64,000 bases of DNA from Thalassospira sp. (GCF_030690045.1 NZ_JAUYHK010000011.1:620001-684000), one strand, 5' to 3'. Shown: positions 16,173 to 24,942, numbered from the stretch's first letter. Notes: a model not told the origin generated them from the letters alone. A program made the numbers and translations.

Positions 16173-17018
16173 TTGACCACCACCGTTTTTCTGGCCGTGA
16201 TTGCGGCGGCTTTGTTGCATGCTGTGTGGAATGCCCTGGTCAAGGGCGGTGTGGACAAACATCTGGGCATGGCCGCCGTGGTTCTGGGCCATACGCCGAT
16301 TGCCCTTGTCCTGTTGCCGTTCATTCCCCTGCCCGCCGCCGAAAGCTGGCCCTATATGGTGGCGTCGATTGCGTTGCATTTTGGCTATCAGGTTTTTCTG
16401 CTGCAATCCTATCGTCTGGGCGATCTGACACAGGTTTATCCGATTGCCCGTGGATCGGCCCCCCTGATGGTGGCGGCAATTTCGACGCTGTTTTTGGGGG
16501 TAACCCTGCAATCGCTTGAATTGCTGGCGATTTGCATTATCGGCACCGGCATCATGAGCCTCAGTCTGGCGCGGCGCAGTGACGGGCTGCGCAATGTCAA
16601 TGCCGCCTTTCTGGCGTTGATGACCGGCTGTTTTATTTGCGGTTATTCGCTGGTTGATGGTTATGGTGCGCGGCTGGCAGGGACGTCGCTGGGTTATTAT
16701 GCGTGGCATACGCTGGGCAATACCATTGCCTTTACGCTGTATATCCGCCTCAGCCGCCCCGGATTGCTGCGCGATTTGCCCAAAAAGGGCAAACGGGTTT
16801 TCATCATTGGCGGCAGTGCATCCTTTGTCGCCTATGCCATGGTGATGTGGGCCTTCACACAGGCCCCGATCCCGCTGGTCACGGCCTTGCGCGAAACCAG
16901 CATCGTCTTTGCCCTGTTGATCGGGGTGTTTTTCCTGCGCGAAAAACTGAATCTGGTCAAAGTATTTTCGGCGATGGTCACCTTGTTTGGTGCGGCCCTG
17001 TTGCGGTTTGTGCGTTAG
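16173..17018 (+). CDS. EamA/DMT-family transporter
   Basis: Ten-helix drug/metabolite transporter of the inner membrane, made of two EamA repeats; the second ends in ALRETSIVFALLIGVFFLREKLN, the usual closing motif. 281 residues. The start is a TTG with AGGGGCGGG upstream; the first in-frame ATG is deeper in helix 1. Substrate unknown. It ends TAG overlapping the stop of the convergent FAD oxidoreductase by three bases (TTAG). Confidence 0.85.
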   Translation: MTTTVFLAVIAAALLHAVWNALVKGGVDKHLGMAAVVLGHTPIALVLLPFIPLPAAESWPYMVASIALHFGYQVFLLQSYRLGDLTQVYPIARGSAPLMVAAISTLFLGVTLQSLELLAICIIGTGIMSLSLARRSDGLRNVNAAFLALMTGCFICGYSLVDGYGARLAGTSLGYYAWHTLGNTIAFTLYIRLSRPGLLRDLPKKGKRVFIIGGSASFVAYAMVMWAFTQAPIPLVTALRETSIVFALLIGVFFLREKLNLVKVFSAMVTLFGAALLRFVR

Positions 17019-18334
17019 ATCGCATAGGGTTTGCGCACCGATCCGTCTTCAAACCGCGACAATTCAAGCCCGGTCAGGGGGATGGACGGTGCCCCCGTGG
17101 TGATCCATTCCGCCAGCACCTTGCCGACAATCGGCCCCATGGCAAATCCGTGGCCGGAAAAGCCGGTTGCGATAAAGAATCCCTTGGGGTTTTCCAGTTG
17201 GTCGATCACCGGCACCGCATCGGGGGTGACGTCAATATCGCCCGCCCATGAATCGGCAATCGCAACCGGGCCGATATGGGGAAACAGGGTTTTGAGTTGC
17301 GCCATCGCATTGCGTACCCGCACCGGATTGACCACGGCCTGATTATGGCGTCGTCCCATCAGTTCGCGGCCTTTCATGTCCGATCCCGGCAGGCCATCGA
17401 CCAGTTCATTGATCAATGGACGGCCCAGATGGAACCGGAAATTGCGCCAGTTGGCAGCAAGCCCCGGCATGAAATCGCGGGCATAGCGAAACCGCGACAA
17501 AGTCAGGTCAATGTCGGTGACAAATTCATCGGCAATGTTCAACGACCCGTCGGCGCGTTGCCGCAGGCCCAATCCTTCGGCCAGAGTTGCCGCCGCCGTA
17601 ATCGGCGCAACCGGCGTGGTGCGCACCACAGTGCCGCGTGTGGTTTGTTGCGGCAGGCGGCGGCCCAGTTTTGCGACAAATTTATGGGTCATGGCCCCGG
17701 CGGCGCAGATCACATGACGGGTGCGGATTTCACCCTGTTCGCAAATCACGCTGCTGACCTGTCCGGCTTCGGTTTCAATGCCCAGCGCCCCACATCCTTC
17801 GACAATCACCGCCCCCAGTTCACGGGCTTTTTTCGCCAGTGCCGGGGCGGCCTTTTTGGGTTCTGCCTGTCCGTCGGACGGGGTGAATATACCGCCAATG
17901 CCCGGTTTGGTGATGTGCGGCGCAATGCGTTCAACCCCGGCCCGATCCAGAATCAGCGTTTCAATGTCATAAGGGGCGGCATCCACCACCCATTTTTCAT
18001 AGGATGCCATTTCCCGGTCATCGCGGGCCACAAACAGAACCCCGCCCTGCCGCCATTCCAGATCGGCACCCAGTTCCTGTTCCAAAGTCGGCCAGATGGC
18101 GTTACACGCCTTCATCAGGGCCAGCTCAACCGGATCGCGGCCCTGTTGCCGGACAAACCCCCATGCCCGGCCCGACTGGTGCGAGGCAATGGTGTCTTTT
18201 TCCAGCAACACCACCGACATGCCCGCCTTTGCCAGATAATAGGCACTGGCCGCGCCCTGAATACCGCCGCCAATAACGACGACATCAGCGTGATCGGGGA
18301 TCGGAGTGCCGGGTGTGCTGGTGGTGCCGGTCAT
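17015..18334 (-). CDS. FAD-dependent oxidoreductase (DAO/glycine oxidase-like)
   Basis: Flavoprotein amine or amino-acid oxidase of the D-amino-acid-oxidase superfamily. The N-terminal dinucleotide fold reads DVVVIGGGIQGAASAYYLAKAG with the acidic LLEKD at the end of the next strand; DVTPDAVPVID and GFFIATGFSGHGFAMGP are the closing FAD-binding motifs. Start at 18334 (MTGTTSTPG) is supported by GAGGCAG; the frame upstream begins only with TTG. Similar proteins oxidise sarcosine, glycine, opines or N-methyl amino acids; there is no context to choose. 439 residues. Confidence 0.87.
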   Translation of the reverse strand: MTGTTSTPGTPIPDHADVVVIGGGIQGAASAYYLAKAGMSVVLLEKDTIASHQSGRAWGFVRQQGRDPVELALMKACNAIWPTLEQELGADLEWRQGGVLFVARDDREMASYEKWVVDAAPYDIETLILDRAGVERIAPHITKPGIGGIFTPSDGQAEPKKAAPALAKKARELGAVIVEGCGALGIETEAGQVSSVICEQGEIRTRHVICAAGAMTHKFVAKLGRRLPQQTTRGTVVRTTPVAPITAAATLAEGLGLRQRADGSLNIADEFVTDIDLTLSRFRYARDFMPGLAANWRNFRFHLGRPLINELVDGLPGSDMKGRELMGRRHNQAVVNPVRVRNAMAQLKTLFPHIGPVAIADSWAGDIDVTPDAVPVIDQLENPKGFFIATGFSGHGFAMGPIVGKVLAEWITTGAPSIPLTGLELSRFEDGSVRKPYAI

Positions 18335-18430
18335 GTCTGCTGCCTCGTGTGAAATAGACAAAATTTGTGTTTCCCAATGTTCTAGAGACGATTACGGTAC
18401 ATGACAATTGAATAACATTCAGGTTTGATC

Positions 18431-19585
18431 ATGTCTGAACAGCCCAAAACATATCGCCCCGCCACCTTCACCGCCCAGGCACTGGGTTGGGTTGATGAGG
18501 CCACCCGTTCGGTCACGCCGCCGATTTATCCCTCCACCACGTTTGAACGCAATGCCGACCTTAGCTATCACGACGGGCGCTGTTATAGCCGGGCCGACAA
18601 CCCGACCTATGATCAGGCCTGTGCGGTTCTGAACGCGCTGGAAGGCGGCGAGGACACCCGCCTGTTTGCATCGGGCATGGCCGCCGCCGTTGCGGTGTTG
18701 CGATCCCTTGAACCCGGCGATCATGTGATTGCGCCCAAGGTGATGTATTGGTCCTTGCGCGGTTTTATGCTTGATAGCGGGGTGCGCGCCGGGCTGACAT
18801 TTGATTTTGTCGATAATGGCGATTGTCAAAGCTGGATCAGCGCCCTGAAACCGGGCAAGACCAGACTGGTCTGGATCGAAACCCCGTCCAACCCCGACTG
18901 GCAAATTACCGATATCGCCGCCGTGGCCGATGCCGCCCATCAGGCCGGGGCGATTGTCGCCGTCGATAATACGGTGGCCACCCCGCTTTTGACCCGCCCG
19001 ATTGAATTGGGGGCCGATATTGTGATGCATTCGGCAACCAAATATCTGAACGGGCATAGCGACGTTCTGGCAGGTAGCCTGACCACCGCCCGTAAAGACC
19101 CGTTCTGGGACCGGGTGTGCGTGCAGCATAAAGGCGGCGGTGCTGTTCTTGGCGTGTTTGAAACATGGTTGTTGCTGCGCGGGATGCGCACCTTGTCGAT
19201 CCGCGTTGAAAAATGCTGCACCAATGCGATGGCAATTGCGCAGCATTTTGAACATCATCCCGACATCGTTCAGGTGCAATATCCCGGCCTTGCAAGCCAT
19301 GTCGGCCATGACATCGCCAAACGTCAGATGACGGGCGGTTTTGGCGGCATGTTATCCTTGCGCGTCAAGGGCGGGCGGGATCGCGCCGTGGCGTTTCACA
19401 ATGCCTGCAATCTGTTCAAACGCGCCACGTCGCTTGGCGGGGTAGAAGGATTGATCGAACATCGCGCATCGGTCGAAGGCCCCGACAGCCCGGTGCCCGA
19501 TGATTTGTTGCGCCTGTCCGTCGGGATCGAAGATATTGACGATCTGATATCCGATCTTGAATCTGCGCTGGCATCCAGTAAATAG
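18431..19585 (+). CDS. Cys/Met-metabolism PLP enzyme (cystathionine beta-lyase/gamma-synthase type)
   Basis: Fold-type I PLP enzyme of transsulfuration. The PLP lysine is K204 in MHSATKYLNGHSDVLAGS; the aspartate of VAVDNTVATP and the phosphate-binding ASGMAAAVAVL are visible, as is YSRADNPTYD at residues 52-61. The sequence is closest in look to MetC-like cystathionine beta-lyases of alphaproteobacteria, but cystathionine gamma-synthase or gamma-lyase activity cannot be excluded. 384 residues from the ATG at 18431; a TTG two codons upstream is unlikely. Divergent from the FAD oxidoreductase with about 95 bp between. Confidence 0.88.
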   Translation: MSEQPKTYRPATFTAQALGWVDEATRSVTPPIYPSTTFERNADLSYHDGRCYSRADNPTYDQACAVLNALEGGEDTRLFASGMAAAVAVLRSLEPGDHVIAPKVMYWSLRGFMLDSGVRAGLTFDFVDNGDCQSWISALKPGKTRLVWIETPSNPDWQITDIAAVADAAHQAGAIVAVDNTVATPLLTRPIELGADIVMHSATKYLNGHSDVLAGSLTTARKDPFWDRVCVQHKGGGAVLGVFETWLLLRGMRTLSIRVEKCCTNAMAIAQHFEHHPDIVQVQYPGLASHVGHDIAKRQMTGGFGGMLSLRVKGGRDRAVAFHNACNLFKRATSLGGVEGLIEHRASVEGPDSPVPDDLLRLSVGIEDIDDLISDLESALASSK

Positions 19586-19635
19586 AACCGACGTAAAAAT
19601 CATAACCGAACCGATCCACAACCAGCCGGACGACA

Positions 19636-20625
19636 ATGCCTGATTTCAAAATAAAAGAACGGTCCCTGCCGGATTTGCTTTTTGCGACATTGTGCATTTT
19701 TACCGTGCTGGCGGTGGCCGGTCAACAGGCCGCCCAAGCCCAAAGCCCGTTGGCACCCCCGGCACCGGGCCTGATTTATGATGTTGCCAGCAACCGTTAT
19801 ATCAAAATTGGCGAACTGCACCGGGCGGTTACCAATGTCCGTTATGTGTTGCTGGGGGAAACCCACGATAATCCACTGCATCATCACCGGCAGGCCGAAC
19901 TGGTCGATGCGCTGTCACAGGACGGGTTGAAACGCACAATTGTCTGGGAAATGTTCAATCGCGACCAGCAGGCCGATCTGGATGCCGCATGGGTCGCCCG
20001 CGACCCCGAAAATCTTGGACCTGCACTGGATTGGGAGAATAGCGGCTGGCCTTCCTGGTATGATTATCAACCGATTGCCAGTGCGGCGGCCAAACATAAT
20101 CTGGAAATCAGTGCCGGAAATCTGCCGCGCAATGTGTTGCAACCGATGGCGACCGAGGGGCTGGATGCCCTGCCCGATGATCTGCGCGACCTTTTGAATG
20201 TGCCCGACATGCCCGGCCCGATTGCCGACCAGTTCAAGGTTGAAATTGTGTCATCGCATTGCGGCATGTTACCCCCGGAAAAAGCTGCCCCGTTTGGCCT
20301 GATCCAGTATGTCCGCGATGCGTCGCTGGCGCGGGCGATGTTTGATGCCGCCAGTGTCCCCGGACAGGACGGCGCGTTTTTGATTGCCGGGTCAATGCAT
20401 GTGCGGTCTGGTGTTGCCGTGCCTTTTCATCTGGAACGATATGATCCCGAAGGATCGCGGGCCGTGATTGCCATGATGGAAACCGGCAATGATGGCACCG
20501 AACTGCGCCCCGACGATTATCTGGCCCGGCTGGGCGGGCGCAATGCCGTTGATTTCATCTGGTTTACCAGCGCGATCAAACGCGATGATCCGTGCGATGC
20601 CTTTAAAACCAAACCCGCCGAATAA
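19636..20625 (+). CDS. ChaN-family (haem-binding/EreA-like) exported protein
   Basis: Exported protein of the ChaN-like family (PF04187), whose Campylobacter member binds haem. An N-terminal hydrophobic signal (LPDLLFATLCIFTVLAVAG, ending QQAAQA) has no lipobox cysteine, so it is likely a soluble periplasmic form. The family core YVLLGETHDNPLHHHRQAE lies at about residues 70-88, and the late AGSMHVRSGVAVP repeats the pattern around the second His site. 329 residues. It is 50 bp after the transsulfuration gene, so it may be cotranscribed. Function not established. Confidence 0.8.
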   Translation: MPDFKIKERSLPDLLFATLCIFTVLAVAGQQAAQAQSPLAPPAPGLIYDVASNRYIKIGELHRAVTNVRYVLLGETHDNPLHHHRQAELVDALSQDGLKRTIVWEMFNRDQQADLDAAWVARDPENLGPALDWENSGWPSWYDYQPIASAAAKHNLEISAGNLPRNVLQPMATEGLDALPDDLRDLLNVPDMPGPIADQFKVEIVSSHCGMLPPEKAAPFGLIQYVRDASLARAMFDAASVPGQDGAFLIAGSMHVRSGVAVPFHLERYDPEGSRAVIAMMETGNDGTELRPDDYLARLGGRNAVDFIWFTSAIKRDDPCDAFKTKPAE

Positions 20626-20637
20626 CCCGACACAGCA

Positions 20638-21180
20638 TCATTTGATGCGGCGCGGCAACCAGTCGGTGGTGGCGACCGGCTTGCCCTTGTGGGATCGCAT
20701 GACCCGGGGGCGGACAATCTCGCCCGCCTCGGCCGTGGTCGCATTTTTCTTCACGGCGGCATAGAATTTCACCATGCTGGCATAGGAAATCACCGTGCCG
20801 GGGGCGGCCTTGAAGGCTTCCTGATAGGGTTGATGATTGCGCACGGACTGGCTGAGATGGTCCACTGAATGATGGCCAAACTGGCTCCAGATGCTGGCGA
20901 TGAAATGCACGGTTTTTTCATCGATTGCCCTTAACCGCACATCCGGGCGGCTTTCTTCCATCACCGCATAGACATTGGGTTCCATCGGCCCGGCTTCTTC
21001 GGCCACGAACACAGCGGGCATCAACATCCGGCCATGATAGGTCGCCCCATGATAGGCCTGCGCCAGATACAAAAGACGGTGCAGCTTTTGCGGTTGCAAA
21101 TATTCGTTATCGTTCAGGGCAAGGTCAATCAGCCGGAATGCGGCATCAAACACTGAATATAGAACCGGCTTTTGTTTCAT
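20638..21180 (-). CDS. SocA/Panacea-domain (DUF4065) protein
   Basis: Looks like a Panacea/SocA-type protein: the core LQPQKLHRLLYLAQAYHG followed by the hydrophobic LMPAVFVAEEAGPMEPNVY matches the KLQKLLYYAQ...GPV pattern of the domain, known as a swappable antitoxin module and as the Caulobacter SocA proteolytic adaptor. I use the ATG at 21180 (MKQKPVLY) with AGGG nearby, giving 180 residues; earlier ATGs at 21231 and 21240 are possible. The next gene upstream on the same strand (21263-21703) is not recognisable as a toxin. The role here is therefore open. Convergent with the ChaN gene, 12 bp away. Confidence 0.7.
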   Translation of the reverse strand: MKQKPVLYSVFDAAFRLIDLALNDNEYLQPQKLHRLLYLAQAYHGATYHGRMLMPAVFVAEEAGPMEPNVYAVMEESRPDVRLRAIDEKTVHFIASIWSQFGHHSVDHLSQSVRNHQPYQEAFKAAPGTVISYASMVKFYAAVKKNATTAEAGEIVRPRVMRSHKGKPVATTDWLPRRIK

Positions 21181-21262
21181 TCCTGCCCTGTCTGGCTTTG
21201 GCGACTGCGCATATATCAACAGCCCATCCATGATAGACATCCGCGAGGCAGGCAACAAGATA

Positions 21263-21703
21263 TCAGATTTGAAAATCCAGACTTTGACCGCGCACCATCA
21301 TCCCCTGGGTCACAGCATTGATCAGGGCATAAAAGGAGGATCCACTCATCGGTGCGTTTAAATCACGCGGGATACTGGCATCCAGAAAATTGGCAAAATC
21401 CTTGCCGGGAATCGTCATGCCGTCACCGGTGCTGGCCGACATACGGCGCAGACCGGAACGACCACGATCAGGCGACGAATCCTGCCCGCCCTTGTTCTGG
21501 CGGGCACCGCGTTCTTCCTCGTCCCCGACATAGGCATTAAAGACAATACCGTCCGTATCGGGATCATGACCGAAATACGGGCCGGAGGCCTCGATTTCGG
21601 TATCGCGGTTAACCGTTGAAATCCCGCGCGCACCAGCCGCCATCAACCGGGCGGTCTGCCCGGTATAGCCGACATTTTGCTGGTTCAGAACGGGGGCAAG
21701 CAT
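21263..21703 (-). CDS. Hypothetical protein
   Basis: A 146-residue protein that I do not recognise. It begins MLAPVLNQQNVGYTGQTARL, has a polar, charged central part (GDEEERGARQNKGGQDSS) likely disordered, and a more hydrophobic, Ser/Met-rich C-terminus (GSSFYALINAVTQGMMVRG). No signal peptide or membrane helix. It precedes the Panacea-domain gene by about 80 bp on the same strand, and a promoter-like TATAAT inside an inverted repeat lies just upstream. It could be cotranscribed with that gene; no function is proposed. Confidence 0.55.
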   Translation of the reverse strand: MLAPVLNQQNVGYTGQTARLMAAGARGISTVNRDTEIEASGPYFGHDPDTDGIVFNAYVGDEEERGARQNKGGQDSSPDRGRSGLRRMSASTGDGMTIPGKDFANFLDASIPRDLNAPMSGSSFYALINAVTQGMMVRGQSLDFQI

Positions 21704-21716
21704 TTAAATCACCTTA

Positions 21717-21769
21717 CTGCCACAAGTACAGGTATCTTCAACCATGGATTATACCATGCTTTGTGGCAG
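21717..21769 (-). promoter_or_regulatory. Inverted repeat around a TATAAT box upstream of the hypothetical gene
   Basis: Arms CTGCCACAA and TTGTGGCAG (9 bp, perfect) are separated by 35 bp. Between them lies a second inverted repeat (CATGG/CCATG), and on the minus strand the sequence GGTATAATCC gives a perfect -10 hexamer reading toward the gene at 21703. This suggests an operator-promoter. A -35 element is not clear. Confidence 0.45.
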
Positions 21770-21778
21770 AAACAGGAC

Positions 21779-21803
21779 AAAAATATTACGGAACCGTTCC
21801 GGA
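21779..21803 (-). terminator. Possible weak terminator after apt
   Basis: On the minus strand, just past the apt stop, CGGAA-CGG-TTCCG forms a short hairpin followed by TAATATTTTTG. The stem is only five base pairs, so this is tentative. Confidence 0.4.
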
Positions 21804-21804
21804 T

Positions 21805-22332
21805 TTATTCGCCGTCGAAATCCACCAGATGAAAAACCGGAACCCCGCGTTCCAGAATGCGTTTCCGGCCCCCAAGATCGGGCAAATCAATGATAAAGGC
21901 GCATCCGGCAACATCCCCACCGGCCTTTTGCACCAGATCAATCGCCGCAAGGGCGGTGCCGCCGGTCGCGATCAGGTCATCCATCACCAAAACCCGCTGT
22001 CCCGGTATGATGGCGTCGCGGTGCATTTCAATAATGTCGGAACCATATTCCAGATCATATTCGATTTCGATGGTTTCGGCGGGCAATTTTCCGCGTTTGC
22101 GGATCGGCACAAATCCAACGCCCAGCGCCATCGCCACCGCCGGACCGATAATAAAGCCGCGTGCCTCAATCCCGGCAATCACATCAATCTTTTGATCCTG
22201 AAATTCGCCTGCCATGGCGTCAATCACTTCGCGCAGCCCGTCGGCATCGCCAAACAGGGTGGTGATATCGCGAAACATGATGCCCTTTTTCGGATAATCC
22301 GGGATGGTGCGAATCAGCGATTTAATCGACAT
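21805..22332 (-). CDS. apt: Adenine phosphoribosyltransferase
   Basis: Salvages adenine to AMP using PRPP; cytosolic homodimer. The PRPP motif VLVMDDLIATGGTA, the hood/flexible loop region RKRGKLPAETIEIEYDLEYG and the N-terminal IPDYPKKGIMFRDIT are all canonical. The ATG at 22332 (MSIKSLIR) has GGAGG at good spacing; the frame continuing upstream passes through a terminator hairpin and was rejected. 175 residues. Probably transcribed alone. Very secure assignment. Confidence 0.97.
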   Translation of the reverse strand: MSIKSLIRTIPDYPKKGIMFRDITTLFGDADGLREVIDAMAGEFQDQKIDVIAGIEARGFIIGPAVAMALGVGFVPIRKRGKLPAETIEIEYDLEYGSDIIEMHRDAIIPGQRVLVMDDLIATGGTALAAIDLVQKAGGDVAGCAFIIDLPDLGGRKRILERGVPVFHLVDFDGE

Positions 22333-22370
22333 TGTTTGGCCTCCGGCCACCAGAAACGGGGAATTGCCCA

Positions 22371-22408
22371 AAAATAAAACCGCCATCTTTAACACCGGAT
22401 GGCGGTTA
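22371..22408 (-). terminator. Intrinsic terminator for the gene at 22462-22719
   Basis: On the minus strand AACCGCCATC pairs with GATGGCGGTT (10 bp) and is followed by TTATTTTTGG. It separates the upstream small hypothetical gene from apt. Confidence 0.75.
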
Positions 22409-22461
22409 AAAATCAAGCGTTCTGGTGCGCAATGCAAGACCGATTGTGCAAAGGCCGATGA

Positions 22462-22719
22462 TCAGGCCACAGCATCCCAGACCATTTTGCGCCCGCCGAC
22501 AATCGTGGTGTTGCGGGCGGATGATTGTTGTTCATTGGCCGCAACGACAAAATCATTGGCCAGTTTTTTGCTGATTTCGGCACGACTGCCGCGCGACATG
22601 CCGGTTCCGGCGGCCTGTCGGTTGCCCCAGACGGCGCGATACAGCCGGTAATCATGATCATTGATCTGACCAAATACTTTTTCGACTTCCATCAAGGTCT
22701 GGACATAACTTTTGTTCAT
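22462..22719 (-). CDS. Small hypothetical protein
   Basis: An 85-residue soluble protein that I do not recognise, starting MNKSYVQTLMEVEKVFGQ. The content is a mixture of charged and small residues, with a helical N-terminus and the tract RQAAGTGMSRGSRAEISKKLAND in the middle. The ATG at 22719 is preceded by GGATGGGTG; an ATG at 22728 is an alternative. Its own terminator lies 50 bp beyond the stop, which supports it being real. No functional clue from neighbours. Confidence 0.6.
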   Translation of the reverse strand: MNKSYVQTLMEVEKVFGQINDHDYRLYRAVWGNRQAAGTGMSRGSRAEISKKLANDFVVAANEQQSSARNTTIVGGRKMVWDAVA

Positions 22720-22927
22720 GTCACCCATCCTGCTTTTGGTTGCCTGCACCGGCTGGAAACACCACCCGGCATCAACAGCCGGTTTTTCCAGCCTGTCGAT
22801 GGCAGCGATATAAGCCTGTCAAAGGTGCCAGACAACGTCAAGACGGTGACATCATCGGGAAGTTTTTGTGACGGCCTGCCCCAATTGGCAGATTGTCTTT
22901 GAAATCAGGGCCATACCCCCGCAAAAA

Positions 22928-23194
22928 TCAGTGTGTTGTACCGGAACCGGCATCACCCGCCGTTTGTTCCGCCATTTTCCGGTTCAGGGCATCGGCATAT
23001 TCGCCGTAAATCCGGCCTTCCAGCGACAATTCCAGAAACCGGATATAATCATCCCGGTCGCTGATTTTGGCGCGGGCCACGGCGATCACATCAAAGGGGG
23101 TTGCCGCATCCAGATCATATTTGCGGATCAGTTCAATCATTTCGGCGGTAACCTGATCCAGTTTCTTTTGTGCATCCGAAAATGAAATATCCAT
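22928..23194 (-). CDS. Small hypothetical protein
   Basis: An 88-residue, highly charged and probably helical protein (MDISFSDAQKKLDQVTAEMIELIRKYDLDAA at the start is broken by TPFDVIAVARAKISDRDD). No signal, membrane segment or cysteine. AGGAT sits a few bases before the ATG. Not recognised; compact size and helices would suit a structural or regulatory role, but nothing in the context supports a guess. Confidence 0.6.
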   Translation of the reverse strand: MDISFSDAQKKLDQVTAEMIELIRKYDLDAATPFDVIAVARAKISDRDDYIRFLELSLEGRIYGEYADALNRKMAEQTAGDAGSGTTH

Positions 23195-23389
23195 CGCAAA
23201 ATCCTGTCTGTTGGGGCTTGATATCCACTGGCGTTATGCATGTTGCCGAACCAGAAAACAAGCCACCGCCCTTGCAATCCCGGTCATTCTTTGCCACTGT
23301 CCCCCGATAAAATAGAAACAAGACCAATTGTCCCGTCTTTAAAATAATCCCGGTCACTGTGGCTGGTTTCCAACCCGGACCGAAAAAAT

Positions 23390-24133
23390 ATGAGCCTGCT
23401 GTTTAAAGAACTGGATTATCGCGAAACGCCGATGGGTGTTTTAAGTCTGCGGCGCAGGCGCGAATTGTCGCTTGATATTGATGTTTATGAAATCAAGCTT
23501 GACGATGAATATTTGATGTCGAGCCTGTTTACATTTGCCGAAATTGAACTGACACGACTGGGACTGGCGGCGCTGTCATCCGACACATTGTCATCCCCGG
23601 GCCTTGACGTGGTGGTTGGCGGGCTTGGTCTGGGTTATACCGCGCAAACCGTGCTGGAAAATCCCGATGTTGCGTCCTTGCTGGTGATTGACAATCTGCC
23701 CGAGGTCATTGAATGGCATCAAAACGGCCTGTTGCCACTGGGTGAAGGTCTGACATCGGATGCGCGGTGCAGCTTGCAACAGGGTGATTTTTTCGCCCGC
23801 GCCCTTGCCCCGACCCAAGGCATGAATCCGGATCATCCGGGCCGCAAACATCATGCGATTTTGCTGGATGTCGATCATTCACCCACCAATGTCCTGCATC
23901 CGACCCATGCCGCCTTTTACAGCCGCGACGGACTTGAAAAACTGGCAGGACACTTGTTACCGGGGGGTGTTTTTGCCTTGTGGTCCAATGATTTGCCCGA
24001 TCCCGTGTTTCAAAAGACGCTTGATGCTGTCTTTGCCACGTCCGAGGCGCATATCGTGCGGTTTTCCCATCCGGTTCTGGACCGCGAAGACACCAATACC
24101 GTCTATGTCGCCCGCCTGAAGGATCAGGGGTGA
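23390..24133 (+). CDS. Spermidine-synthase-like (Rossmann aminopropyl/methyltransferase fold) protein
   Basis: Resembles the spermidine synthase-like family: an N-terminal strand-rich part (MSLLFKELDYRETPMGVLSLRRRREL) and then a Rossmann core with DVVVGGLGLGYTAQTVLENP and the acidic LLVIDNLPEVIEWH; ILLDVDHSPTNVLH replaces the usual catalytic region. 247 residues, shorter than true spermidine synthases, and it lacks the standard GGGDG motif, so the substrate may not be a polyamine. Its TGA overlaps the GTG of the next gene (GTGA), a methyltransferase, so the two proteins probably act together. Confidence 0.72.
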   Translation: MSLLFKELDYRETPMGVLSLRRRRELSLDIDVYEIKLDDEYLMSSLFTFAEIELTRLGLAALSSDTLSSPGLDVVVGGLGLGYTAQTVLENPDVASLLVIDNLPEVIEWHQNGLLPLGEGLTSDARCSLQQGDFFARALAPTQGMNPDHPGRKHHAILLDVDHSPTNVLHPTHAAFYSRDGLEKLAGHLLPGGVFALWSNDLPDPVFQKTLDAVFATSEAHIVRFSHPVLDREDTNTVYVARLKDQG

Positions 24134-24780
24134 GCCTTCCTGACATCTGCCCGGTATGCCTGTCATCACAGATCCGGCCGTTTATGCAGATCGAAGATCA
24201 GGATTACTGGCGCTGCATCCCGTGCGAGGCGACGTTTCTGGATCCGTCGTGCTGGCTGTCACAAAGGGATGAACGGGCGCAATATGGCCTGCATGAAAAC
24301 GGGAACGGTGATGCCGGTTACCGGGGTTTTCTGTCAAAACTGGCCATACCCTTGCTAAAACGCCTGCCTGCCGGTCAAAAGGGGCTTGATTATGGTTGTG
24401 GTCCCGGCCCGGTTCTTGCCGATATCCTGCGCAAGGCAGGCCATGATATGATCCATTACGACCCTTGCTTTTTTGCTCATCCCCCGCCCTTTGATCAGAC
24501 ATTTGATTTTATCACCTGCACCGAAGTTGCCGAACATTTTCACCGGCCTGCTGTTGAATTTGACAGGCTGGATCAGATGTTGCGACCGGGCGGCATTCTG
24601 GCGGTCATGACCTGTTTTCAAAATGACGATGCCCGTTTTGCCAACTGGCATTACCGCCGCGATCCCACCCATGTTGTCTTTTACCGCAGCACAACTTTTG
24701 ATCATCTTGCCCGCATCCGCGGCTGGATTTGCGATTTCCCGGCGCGCAATATCGTCCTGATGACAAAAAAGCGGAATTGA
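24130..24780 (+). CDS. Class I SAM methyltransferase with N-terminal zinc-ribbon-like motif
   Basis: SAM-dependent methyltransferase: the SAM loop is GLDYGCGPGPVLADIL, with DFITCTEVAEHF as motif IV and MLRPGGILAVMT after it. The N-terminus carries two cysteine pairs (CPVC and CIPC, about 20 residues apart) likely binding zinc, as in several methyltransferases of sugar or small-molecule pathways. 216 residues. GTG start overlaps the preceding stop by four bases. Target unknown. The frame begins with GTG and no ATG is available without losing the first cysteine pair. Confidence 0.82.
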   Translation: MSLPDICPVCLSSQIRPFMQIEDQDYWRCIPCEATFLDPSCWLSQRDERAQYGLHENGNGDAGYRGFLSKLAIPLLKRLPAGQKGLDYGCGPGPVLADILRKAGHDMIHYDPCFFAHPPPFDQTFDFITCTEVAEHFHRPAVEFDRLDQMLRPGGILAVMTCFQNDDARFANWHYRRDPTHVVFYRSTTFDHLARIRGWICDFPARNIVLMTKKRN

Positions 24781-24942
24781 TCGCCGTTTTCATTTAGAAA
24801 ATTTCTCATTCGCGCTTGCACTTGAGGCAAATCAAGGACCCCCCCTTCAAAACCGGAGATGGTAGCCCCACGGGGCAGAACGGAAACAGGCACTTCATTG
24901 CCCGTGCCTTTCCGCATTCATTTCTTGGATTGAGGGTAGATA

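Noticed and set aside
17276-18352. A 358-codon open frame opposite the FAD oxidoreductase
   Set aside because: It is the antisense of a gene with intact FAD motifs and has a composition unlike real proteins of the window.
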